NCBI GenBank assembly: GCA_001687465.1
Contig: LVLI01000816.1
Location: 1 to 10,563, forward strand
Direction: 5' to 3'
DNA length: 10,563 nucleotides
DNA from: Halocafeteria seosinensis
Lineage: Eukaryota > Sar > Bigyra > Bicosoecida
Translations under genes and position numbers: made by a program
Shown: piece by piece, positions 4,744 to 10,563 of the stretch
Position numbering within the stretch: position 1 is the first letter of the stretch
How the letters are laid out: the number at the start of each line of letters is the position of its first letter
The notes under the pieces: model-generated
Database searches by the model: none
Told to the model about the DNA's origin: nothing
What the model saw: only the letters and a program-made list of their open reading frames with translations

Positions 4744-5439
4744 TTACCACTGCGTTGTGGGATAATAGTCCCACCCATTATAACAGCAGATTTTTGCCCA
4801 TATTTTGTCGTTGGTTCTAAATTTACTTTGATAGACGACCAATTGTTCGCCTAGATCCCTAGAGCCATTCAGTTCCAATATCTTGAACAGAATGTACGAA
4901 TGTTCCAATAAATTTTTCCGTTCGGTATCTATGTTGGAGAAAGCGTTAAACACCTGATCATACACTTGTAAAATGTGATACTGATACATGTTGGAGATTC
5001 GTGGCAACCGCTCCTCACTAAAGTAGCAGTGATAATCGTTCAAACGACTGTATTCTGCAAACAACTTGTGATCACTAAAATAACGATACAGCCGAAAAAA
5101 CGAATAATTCAACCCATTGGAATCCAAATAGTGCCGAAATTGGCGAATCCGTCTCGGCGGTAAAGTATTCTGACGACGTCCTTGAACGCTCAGCAGGAAT
5201 TTCAAAAAGTTGTTTCTACTGTGGTTGTAAATAGGCGAAAAAATATCTTTTTCGGTGACATAATTCAGATCGGGTTGATATTCTTTGCCACAGTCCGGAC
5301 AAATCTCCATATTGGTATCGGGGTCAATAATGCGGTAAAAACAGCAACAATCTGGACTATTGTCCGCTGGGGAAACCAATCTCTTGCTCATTTCTTCGGC
5401 CATAGCAAGGAAATAGTCACCATAGGTATCCGTGGTCAT
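4744..5439 (-). CDS. VLTF3-like late transcription factor, 231 aa
   Basis: The protein probably directs late-gene transcription. VLTF3 is the poxvirus late factor, with homologues across nucleocytoplasmic large DNA viruses and in some Polinton-like viruses. An N-terminal zinc site is formed by the CCC cluster at 31-33 and CPDC at 47-50. A YNHSRNNFLKFLLSVQG segment at 71-87 fits the conserved H..F...L...QG core. The C-terminal signature includes ERKNLLEHSYILFKILEL (173-190), then a Lys/Arg segment, DKIWAKICCY (211-220) and a final W. This matches the family pattern R.N...Y..L.K.LELL...D.IW...C...W. Length is somewhat short but typical of small viral versions. The start has AGATATATG with AAATTT 8 nt upstream, and the ATPase stop is 5 bp away, so the promoter lies within the ATPase gene's 3' end. 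Confidence 0.8.
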   Translation of the reverse strand: MTTDTYGDYFLAMAEEMSKRLVSPADNSPDCCCFYRIIDPDTNMEICPDCGKEYQPDLNYVTEKDIFSPIYNHSRNNFLKFLLSVQGRRQNTLPPRRIRQFRHYLDSNGLNYSFFRLYRYFSDHKLFAEYSRLNDYHCYFSEERLPRISNMYQYHILQVYDQVFNAFSNIDTERKNLLEHSYILFKILELNGSRDLGEQLVVYQSKFRTNDKIWAKICCYNGWDYYPTTQW

Positions 5440-5459
5440 ATATCTTAGAGGCTAAATTT
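5440..5459 (-). promoter_or_regulatory. Late-type promoter motif of the VLTF3-like gene
   Basis: On the minus strand: AAATTT (5454-5459), 8 nt, AGATAT (5440-5445) abutting ATG. Most of it lies inside the 3' end of the ATPase gene. If VLTF3 acts at this class of site, the gene may be self-regulated. Confidence 0.5.
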
Positions 5460-6440
5460 ATTCTTAAAAGCCTCAATATTTTCCTTCAACGTTCCGTCTC
5501 CCTCAAATATTATACCCGCAATCACCGACGGATGAATGACTGATTTACCTTTTCCACCCACATCATCTTTCCCAAATGCCACCGAAAATTTCTTGTNCCC
5601 CGCCTCAAAATTGGCCACCATTTTTCCTTTCTTTTTAGGATGACGCCGGATATTCACCAGTTTGATTTTAGCCTTTTTCTTTTTGGATTCACCACTGTCT
5701 TCCTTTTTGTCTTTTGAATCATGGGGTTTTAACACAACCGATTCACGGTCTCCATCCAATTTAACATGTTCAAAGTCACTATCACGTAGCCGTTCTGATT
5801 TATCACGCATCCGATCCACCACTAAAAAATCGTAGGGTTCAGCCGTATGCCGATGAACAGCCTTTTCAAATGTTTTGCGATCCACACCGGTATTTTGTTC
5901 TTCCCAGACCCGTTTTATGTCCGGAGGCGGTTCAAAAAGAAATAACATGGTACAATTATTGGCTCGGGTACTTGGATTGAGATCGGCATATCGTTGGGCT
6001 GTGACAATAACGCCGATTTGACTCTCAGCCCCGTTCTGAATAGCCCTATCGAGCACATTGTTGGTGTTCTTTTTGCTTATGTTCATGGCTTGCATATCGT
6101 CAAAGACAAAGAGAGCCGGACGGGGATCGGCTTCAAATTCATCCATTAACTCACTTAAACGATCTTCGTCAAACGATCGCATGATTTCCAATTCAAAGTT
6201 GGGATTGTGTTCATCAAATCCTTTTTGCATTTTATTGGCAGTCTGAGGCTTTCCCGCCACCACCACCACATTTTCCAAAATATCAGCAAAGTAGTCAAAC
6301 ACCACCCCTAATAACACATTGCTTTTACCACTTCGTGAGTCACCGGTCAGACACATGCGAAACGGGAAATGAAATCCGTCCGGAATATTCATTTGCTTGT
6401 CGTTCTCTTCGAGTTCTTTCATGTGACGGAATTTAGGCAT
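5445..6440 (-). CDS. FtsK/HerA-type genome-packaging ATPase, 331 aa
   Basis: This ATPase would drive DNA into preformed capsids. Walker A is GDSRSGKSN at 33-41. Walker B is ALFVFDDM at 109-116, with the two catalytic acidic residues at 114-115. VIVTAQRY at about 144-151 is the sensor-like segment. This arrangement is that of A32-like packaging ATPases of the double jelly-roll virus lineage. The core ends near residue 220. A Lys/Glu-rich linker (about 246-276) leads to a separate C-terminal part ending IEAFKNKFSL, an extension that could add a nuclear signal or DNA-binding surface. The base at 5597 is ambiguous (n); the affected codon is NAC, so residue 282 is Tyr, His, Asn or Asp. The start at 6440 has TATAATG with GAATTC 8 nt upstream. 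Confidence 0.9.
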   Translation of the reverse strand: MPKFRHMKELEENDKQMNIPDGFHFPFRMCLTGDSRSGKSNVLLGVVFDYFADILENVVVVAGKPQTANKMQKGFDEHNPNFELEIMRSFDEDRLSELMDEFEADPRPALFVFDDMQAMNISKKNTNNVLDRAIQNGAESQIGVIVTAQRYADLNPSTRANNCTMLFLFEPPPDIKRVWEEQNTGVDRKTFEKAVHRHTAEPYDFLVVDRMRDKSERLRDSDFEHVKLDGDRESVVLKPHDSKDKKEDSGESKKKKAKIKLVNIRRHPKKKGKMVANFEAGXKKFSVAFGKDDVGGKGKSVIHPSVIAGIIFEGDGTLKENIEAFKNKFSL

Positions 6441-6460
6441 TATATTATTTGCAAGAATTC
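6441..6460 (-). promoter_or_regulatory. Late-type promoter motif of the ATPase gene
   Basis: On the minus strand: GAATTC (6455-6460), 8 nt, AATATA (6441-6446) abutting ATG. The spacer from the stop of the upstream 503-aa gene is 30 bp. Confidence 0.6.
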
Positions 6461-6470
6461 TGACAGTTCT

Positions 6471-7982
6471 TTACCGTTTGGCCAATAAAAGGTTGGCTTG
6501 ATCTTTGGTTATTCCTACGCTTTGAGCCTTTCTGCGAAGTGGGGCTGGTAATTCCGTCCATTCGGAGGCTCTTGATTTGTCCAAAAACACGGTCAAGGCT
6601 TCTTTTCGCTTTGCTTTATCTTGGACAGCACCTTTCGATTCATTAAATGATACAGCACCGGTGTCGACATTGACACGAACAACATCGCCTGACGACTTTA
6701 ATTGAAAAACATCAAAAAAACTTCCACCTTGTTGTTGTATTCCTTCCTCGACAACATCCTCATCCTCAACTGTACTTGCTTGTCTCGTTTCTTCTTGAGG
6801 TGCACTCGCACCTGCACTGGGGTCGGCTTGTCCTGATGACCGATCACGTCGGCCAGAAGTCCCTTTTTCTTCCACCGTTTGCGTCGGTGCTCTACTCTGC
6901 TCTGCCACTTTGGATTCATGCCGTCCCGACTGTATAACAGTTGGTATTTTATTTCGTGGTGTTTCACTTGATTCGGGAGGTGGTGGCCGTTCGTTTTGTT
7001 GTGGCATTTGAAGCGTTTGTTCACGGCTTAATGGATTCCGCAAACGGCCAACACCTGTGCCCATTCCTTGCAATCGTTTTCGTGCGGTGGATGGTGGCGT
7101 GGCAAACTTGCTCTCTTCGGTAGAATTTGGTAACCTACCTTCTGTGGCTTGTTCCGCCATTTGATTGGCTAGATTTTGTCGGGTATTTGCATCTGCTCCA
7201 CGTTCCGGCGTACCAGATTGCGACAACGCTTGGCTTTCATTCATTTGACGAATTTGTTGTAATTGTTCCCGATTCTGCTGAGGAATTTGTTGGGTCTGTT
7301 GCTGTAACCGTTCCAACACTTGTTGAACTTGCTCATCACCGAACGCAGGATTGTTTTGATTCCGCAGTTGATTGGCTCGTTTGATCAGTTCGCTGGTGGA
7401 TTTTTGGGCATCTCCTTGTTCGAATGCTCCGGCTTGTTTCAATGTTTTGATGATACTGTCCCGATCACGGGCAAACTGACTGTTATTGAACTGTTGGATC
7501 TGTTGCTTTAGAAACTGTTTTTCTAACTCTTCAATGGGAGTCTTGGCCGGAGCAAACTTGCTGAGATAGTTACGAACTTGTTCCACGTTTTCATATACCG
7601 GAGCGGACGATGGATCACGGATTTCCCGCTGAGGAGGATCACGGATCTGATACCGATTGACAAATAGGACAGGCGGTGTGCCGACCATGGGTTTGTTGTA
7701 GTTTAGTGATGCCACCTTATCTTTCCTCGGCATGGGGGCGTATTTGCCACCGAACTGAAAGGTGGTCGGGTCGGTATCGTATTCCTGTTCATACGGTTGG
7801 GTGACAAACCCGCTTTCCCCATAGACGGTGGCATCATGACGGGTTAGTCTGCCAAGGACAGGATCGTTGTAGAACCGAGCCCCATCCGGCAGTATAAAAT
7901 CTTGTTGGCGTTGATGATGGAAATTAAAGCCGGTGTTTTTCAGTCGCTGTGACAGATTGACTTGGTTGGCAAAGTAACTCAT
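6471..7982 (-). CDS. Large Gln-rich putative virion protein, 503 aa
   Basis: I do not recognise this family. It falls into three parts. Residues about 1-165 are folded-looking, with aromatic and Pro-rich segments such as QDFILPDGARFYNDPVLGR. Residues about 165-415 are a low-complexity region rich in Gln, Asn, Arg, Ser and Pro, with probable coiled-coil stretches around the QVLERLQQQTQQ segment. Residues about 420-503 form a compact Lys-rich C-terminal domain (VFQLKSSGDVVRVNVDTGAV onward). Lying between capsid and ATPase genes, it is likely a structural, scaffold or internal virion protein. The start at 7982 is preferred over one 5 codons upstream because AATATATG and GAATTT occur there at the standard spacing. 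Several long frames on both strands across the low-complexity part are shadows. Confidence 0.75.
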   Translation of the reverse strand: MSYFANQVNLSQRLKNTGFNFHHQRQQDFILPDGARFYNDPVLGRLTRHDATVYGESGFVTQPYEQEYDTDPTTFQFGGKYAPMPRKDKVASLNYNKPMVGTPPVLFVNRYQIRDPPQREIRDPSSAPVYENVEQVRNYLSKFAPAKTPIEELEKQFLKQQIQQFNNSQFARDRDSIIKTLKQAGAFEQGDAQKSTSELIKRANQLRNQNNPAFGDEQVQQVLERLQQQTQQIPQQNREQLQQIRQMNESQALSQSGTPERGADANTRQNLANQMAEQATEGRLPNSTEESKFATPPSTARKRLQGMGTGVGRLRNPLSREQTLQMPQQNERPPPPESSETPRNKIPTVIQSGRHESKVAEQSRAPTQTVEEKGTSGRRDRSSGQADPSAGASAPQEETRQASTVEDEDVVEEGIQQQGGSFFDVFQLKSSGDVVRVNVDTGAVSFNESKGAVQDKAKRKEALTVFLDKSRASEWTELPAPLRRKAQSVGITKDQANLLLAKR

Positions 7983-8001
7983 ATATTGTATTACCAAATT
8001 C
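7983..8001 (-). promoter_or_regulatory. Late-type promoter motif of the 503-aa gene
   Basis: On the minus strand: GAATTT (7996-8001), 8 nt, AATAT (7983-7987) abutting ATG. TTGATTAGAA lies at its upstream side and recurs upstream of the capsid gene as TTGATTAGAAC. Confidence 0.65.
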
Positions 8002-8007
8002 TAATCA

Positions 8008-8034
8008 AATAAAGTGTCCAAAGAACATTTTATT
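8008..8034 (-). terminator. 10-bp inverted repeat after the capsid gene
   Basis: AATAAAGTGT (8008-8017) and ACATTTTATT (8025-8034) pair at 9 of 10 positions around a 7-nt loop; the exception is an A.C mismatch in the minus-strand transcript. It sits 16 bp after the capsid stop and just before the promoter of the 503-aa gene, so a transcript-end role is plausible. Confidence 0.5.
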
Positions 8035-8050
8035 GTATGGTTGGATCGTT

Positions 8051-9451
8051 TTATACGCCAACGCTGACCACGCCCTGTGTCACATTGACAATCTTCTTAT
8101 GTAGCAAGAATAACAGAAGTTGTTTGGAGGACAAATCATTGCCACCGGATGCGTTATTGTTATGAAGAACCATTTGAAAGGCCAGTTGTCCTGCCCGAGA
8201 GGTGGTCTCTAGACTATTCTGTAACACCGTTTTAGGTGCGTCCCGCAAGACTTCGGTGCTGAGACAGAGGGGTGTATGTGTTTCGCTAAACCGTCGGAAA
8301 TCCAGCATTCCATTGCCACCTACATCACCCAGTGTATTATACAATTTGCGGTATTGAGCATACGCCCCTTCCAAATCACCGCTGACTCCACCACGGACGG
8401 CAATATCCTGATTGGATAGTTCTAGCGTGTAACTTTTGATACCTTTTAGTTGTGCTAACGAGACATTATCAACGTCCTTAGCATCCGCCTTATCCACAGC
8501 CATTGCGACCAAGCCAGAGGCATTACTGAAACTGGCTTGTACTTGAATGTCGTTTTGCAGGGCATTGTCCAAGGGTTTGGAAAAGACTTCTGCCGAATCA
8601 TCCAAAATATAGGTCAATCCTTCGTCACTGTCGTTCATCTTGCGGAACAATTCGTCCAAGACACTCTGACTTGGATACAGTAAATCAAGATTCATTTTGA
8701 AATCTTTGATTTCATAGTCAGGAGTGTCATTTTGGCCAACCGATACATTTTGTCGGTTCTGCATAACACGGTTGGCCGGTGGTAACTTAAATATGAACTC
8801 AAATTGGACAAAAAGCGGTTTGAACTCGGTCGAACGGAAGAAAGCCATATGATGCAAATGAGTTTGTGCATGAAGCGTAGCCGTGCCACCTCCATCTCTT
8901 TGGTATTCTGCGTCTTTGTCGATAAAAATATTCGCTTGGTCATCGCCTTGAATGTTGTATCCATCTGCCGACCCAGATCCCAAATTAACCGGTTCGTATC
9001 GGCGATTAAATGATCGGAAGGCGTAAGATTTTTGCAGAGCGTTGAGTTCATAGTCATAGTATGACTGAGTGCTGGTCGCCAAAATAAGGTGTTGAGACCA
9101 TCGTGCTCCATGTGTTTGATGTTCGATTATAACGTTACCCATGAGGACTTGAACATCGTCCATCAAAATGTTCTGACCATCGCTAAAGATAAACTTGTCG
9201 GAATCCTTGTTTTCCACCTTCATATCCACATACACAGACGTTGGATCTAATAATGCCGAGTGATTTTGAAGACGTAACTGGATCTCGTTGTTTTCATCGG
9301 GTTTATAGCCACTTGTTCCCCCTATCGGTTTAATAGAAATTTGTTCTCGACTCTGCAAATTGTCGAGGATTTTGAAGTTTGCCGAATTGAGCCTCGGGTC
9401 AATGTGGAGCACGTCATTCTGCTCAGCAATGGGACGTTGTTCTTGTGACAT
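8051..9451 (-). CDS. Major capsid protein, double jelly-roll type (probable), 466 aa
   Basis: The protein would form the trimeric hexon capsomers. It has 466 residues, a usual length for Polinton-like virus capsid proteins, and lies in a cluster with ATPase and penton. The N-terminal region (about 36-150) shows alternating hydrophobic strands with motifs typical of these proteins: ISIKPI, then a Tyr-Pro-type region and IQLRLQNHSALLDPTSVYVDM, then a loop with DGQNILMDDVQVLMG. A second strand-rich half follows, including VQFEFIFKLPP (about 216-226) and a final hydrophobic segment near the C-terminus (LLLFLLHKKIV). No transmembrane segment or signal peptide is evident. The fold is inferred from length, strand pattern and context; a structure prediction was not available. 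The start at 9451 has AAATATATG; its upstream box is weaker (ACTTTT at 8 nt, GAACTT nearby). Confidence 0.8.
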   Translation of the reverse strand: MSQEQRPIAEQNDVLHIDPRLNSANFKILDNLQSREQISIKPIGGTSGYKPDENNEIQLRLQNHSALLDPTSVYVDMKVENKDSDKFIFSDGQNILMDDVQVLMGNVIIEHQTHGARWSQHLILATSTQSYYDYELNALQKSYAFRSFNRRYEPVNLGSGSADGYNIQGDDQANIFIDKDAEYQRDGGGTATLHAQTHLHHMAFFRSTEFKPLFVQFEFIFKLPPANRVMQNRQNVSVGQNDTPDYEIKDFKMNLDLLYPSQSVLDELFRKMNDSDEGLTYILDDSAEVFSKPLDNALQNDIQVQASFSNASGLVAMAVDKADAKDVDNVSLAQLKGIKSYTLELSNQDIAVRGGVSGDLEGAYAQYRKLYNTLGDVGGNGMLDFRRFSETHTPLCLSTEVLRDAPKTVLQNSLETTSRAGQLAFQMVLHNNNASGGNDLSSKQLLLFLLHKKIVNVTQGVVSVGV

Positions 9452-9470
9452 ATATTTGTTGAAAAAAAGT
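9452..9470 (-). promoter_or_regulatory. Late-type promoter motif of the capsid gene (weaker upstream box)
   Basis: On the minus strand: AATAT (9452-9456) abutting ATG, 8 nt, ACTTTT (9465-9470), inside a T-run that follows TTGATTAGAAC. The T-run may replace the upstream box. Confidence 0.5.
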
Positions 9471-9483
9471 TCTAATCAAGCAA

Positions 9484-10314
9484 TCATCCCAACTTGAAGA
9501 ATTGTCTTGGATTCACCCCGCTTGGTTGTTCGGGAACGGATTGCTTTGCCTCCTTGGCTCTCTGTTTCAATGAATCTTTTGGTCGTGCTTTCTGGTTATT
9601 TCTCGCTTTGAATCCCAGTTTTTCCAACTGGTTTTTTCCGAATGGATTTAGAACCGGCTGATTGGAACGCTTTGGCTCTTCTTGTTGCATCATTTCTTTT
9701 GGTAGCATATCGGCATACGGAATGGGGTATTCAGGCTGATAGTAGGAAGGCTCAGCATCAGGCTTTAATTTGGGCTCTTCCGTTTCCTGAATCGGTTGCT
9801 CTTGCTCCTGCTCCTGTTCCACAGATTGATCAAATTGTACTTGTTTGCGTGGTTTTTGTTCGGGTTCGGGTGGGGACTCGGATTTCTGTTTGGCTTTGGC
9901 GTTTCCCTTTTTCTGTTCCTCTGCTTTACGCCTTTTCGCTTCAATCATTCGGGCGACCGCTTTCTTCTTTTTTTCGCTCATTGGTTTCTTTTGTTTGAAC
10001 AAGCCATTGTCAATCGGCTTCTCAAACGCTTTGGGTTCAGTCGGTTCGGCAGTTGGCTGTACCGGCTGTTGTACCGGCTGACTTTGTACCGATTGTGTCG
10101 GCTGACTTTCTATCTGACTATCCTTTGACTGTGTTTTGGATTGTCGAATCAGACTGTTCAATTCTTTTAATGACATCACCACAGATTTGTCATTGGATGA
10201 TTTTGATTCCGGTGGATTTTTGATTTGTTGGGCTTCCGGTTCTTCGTTGCTGGTTTCGACATCTTGGTATTGTTCAAGATACTTGGACAGTTCATCGAGA
10301 TCTATTTCTGACAT
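9484..10314 (-). CDS. Low-complexity, highly charged putative virion protein, 276 aa
   Basis: The family is not recognised. Residues about 1-65 are acidic and helical (MSEIDLDELSKYLEQYQD). Residues about 65-100 are Gln/Pro/Ser-rich with repeated QPVQ-like units. A Lys/Arg-rich helix lies at about 112-140 (KKKKAVARMIEAKRRK), followed by Glu/Gln repeats (EQEQEQEQ) and a Pro/Tyr-rich stretch (SYYQPEYPIPYADML). The C-terminus is basic. The pattern suggests an intrinsically disordered scaffold or DNA-contacting internal virion protein, placed directly upstream of the capsid gene. The ATG at 10314 is used; a GTG one codon earlier would only add one residue. Frames of similar length on the opposite strand arise from its repetitive composition. 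Confidence 0.7.
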   Translation of the reverse strand: MSEIDLDELSKYLEQYQDVETSNEEPEAQQIKNPPESKSSNDKSVVMSLKELNSLIRQSKTQSKDSQIESQPTQSVQSQPVQQPVQPTAEPTEPKAFEKPIDNGLFKQKKPMSEKKKKAVARMIEAKRRKAEEQKKGNAKAKQKSESPPEPEQKPRKQVQFDQSVEQEQEQEQPIQETEEPKLKPDAEPSYYQPEYPIPYADMLPKEMMQQEEPKRSNQPVLNPFGKNQLEKLGFKARNNQKARPKDSLKQRAKEAKQSVPEQPSGVNPRQFFKLG

Positions 10315-10340
10315 CACGTATATATTTTGTCGTAAAATGT
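10315..10340 (-). promoter_or_regulatory. Late-type motif of the 276-aa gene (displaced)
   Basis: On the minus strand: ACATTT (10335-10340), 8 nt, AATATA (10321-10326), then 6 nt to ATG. Box spacing agrees with the others, but the element stands off from the start codon. Confidence 0.45.
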
Positions 10341-10343
10341 TGA

Positions 10344-10368
10344 TACGATTATCGTTTCAATAATCGTA
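10344..10368 (-). terminator. Perfect 9-bp inverted repeat, probable 3'-end hairpin
   Basis: TACGATTAT (10344-10352) and ATAATCGTA (10360-10368) are exact reverse complements around a 7-nt loop. It lies 10 bp after the stop of the minus-strand gene entering from the right and just before the promoter of the next gene. Confidence 0.55.
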
Positions 10369-10378
10369 ACGTTTTCAA

Positions 10379-10563
10379 TCACTCTTCCAATATTTCAAGA
10401 AATGTACTTAGCGTATGGTTGGCAACCAAATTATCACTGTTCAATGGCATCGTCTTGGTCTTGAATCGGCTAAACGCATTACCCAGACTTACCGGATCAA
10501 GTCGCCGTCGCCAGATAACAGTCTTGTTTCGCAATTCTGTATCGATAAAAGACTGACTGATAT
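10379..10563 (-). CDS. C-terminal fragment of a gene continuing beyond the window
   Basis: A minus-strand frame open from the right edge gives 60 residues and a TGA stop at 10379-10381. It contains KTVIWRRRLDPVSLGNAFSR in the middle and ends TFLEILEE. The other two minus frames contain stops over the same stretch, and a hairpin follows the stop, so a real gene end is likely. The fragment is too short to assign a family. It would be the first of the visible minus-strand genes in direction of transcription. Confidence 0.65.
   Translation of the reverse strand, partial: ISQSFIDTELRNKTVIWRRRLDPVSLGNAFSRFKTKTMPLNSDNLVANHTLSTFLEILEE

Noticed and set aside
4559-4774. Minus-strand 71-residue frame overlapping the basic core gene
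   Set aside because: It overlaps the VLTF3-like 3' end, lacks the late motif at its start, and competes with a frame that has a perfect motif.
6698-7024. Minus-strand 108-residue frame and several plus-strand frames within the 503-aa gene
   Set aside because: They are by-products of the Gln/Arg-rich low-complexity sequence, with no start signals.
9642-10128. Plus-strand hydrophobic frames opposite the 276-aa gene, looking like membrane proteins
   Set aside because: They are the complement of Lys/Glu/Gln-rich codons, which reads as Phe/Leu-rich; a known artefact of charged low-complexity genes.
1-10563. CRISPR array, tRNA, rRNA or insertion sequence
   Set aside because: No regularly spaced identical repeats with spacers, no cloverleaf, and no transposase or terminal inverted repeats were seen in the window.

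Overview
The window looks like part of a double-stranded DNA virus of the Polinton-like / Preplasmiviricota type, either free or integrated. The call rests on one gene cluster on the minus strand: a FtsK/HerA-type packaging ATPase (5445-6440), a probable double jelly-roll major capsid protein (8051-9451), a probable penton/minor capsid protein (3731-4534) and a VLTF3-like late transcription factor (4744-5439). No intron, rRNA, tRNA or cellular housekeeping gene is visible. DNA polymerase, integrase and maturation protease are not in the window, so the genome continues beyond it. The host cannot be read from the sequence, but VLTF3 homologues and AT-rich start-codon motifs point to a eukaryotic, probably protist or invertebrate, setting.

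Layout. Positions 1-552 hold no convincing gene. They carry a diverged tandem repeat (about 188-441, 132-bp offset) with paired ACCCGAC motifs, followed by a duplicated 13-mer. From 553 to 3592 seven small genes run on the plus strand. One is a degenerate NUMOD4/HNH-derived protein; two are a paralogous pair of small helical proteins; two are a pair of small zinc-binding proteins. The first three genes share a strongly conserved upstream block of about 50 bp. From 3618 to the right edge every gene is on the minus strand: a possible 29-residue peptide, penton, a 52-residue Arg/Lys-rich protein (probable DNA-condensing core protein), VLTF3, ATPase, two low-complexity putative virion proteins flanking the capsid gene, the capsid protein, and the C-terminal 60 residues of a further gene. 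The two arms converge at about 3592-3618 on a hairpin.

How it fits together. The minus strand reads as a morphogenesis (late) arm. Six of its eight visible starts have a bipartite motif, (G/A)(A/G)ATT(T/C), exactly 8 nt, then AATATA or AGATAT, usually touching the ATG; the other two have weaker versions at the same spacing. An encoded VLTF3-like factor is the obvious candidate to act on it. The plus arm has a different upstream block on its first three genes (probable early class) and TATAATG or CATAATG starts on the last four. Short perfect or near-perfect inverted repeats sit at many gene ends and may mark transcript 3' ends, as hairpins do in mimiviruses. Function calls for capsid, penton, ATPase and VLTF3 come from recognisable sequence patterns; roles for the small proteins are inference.
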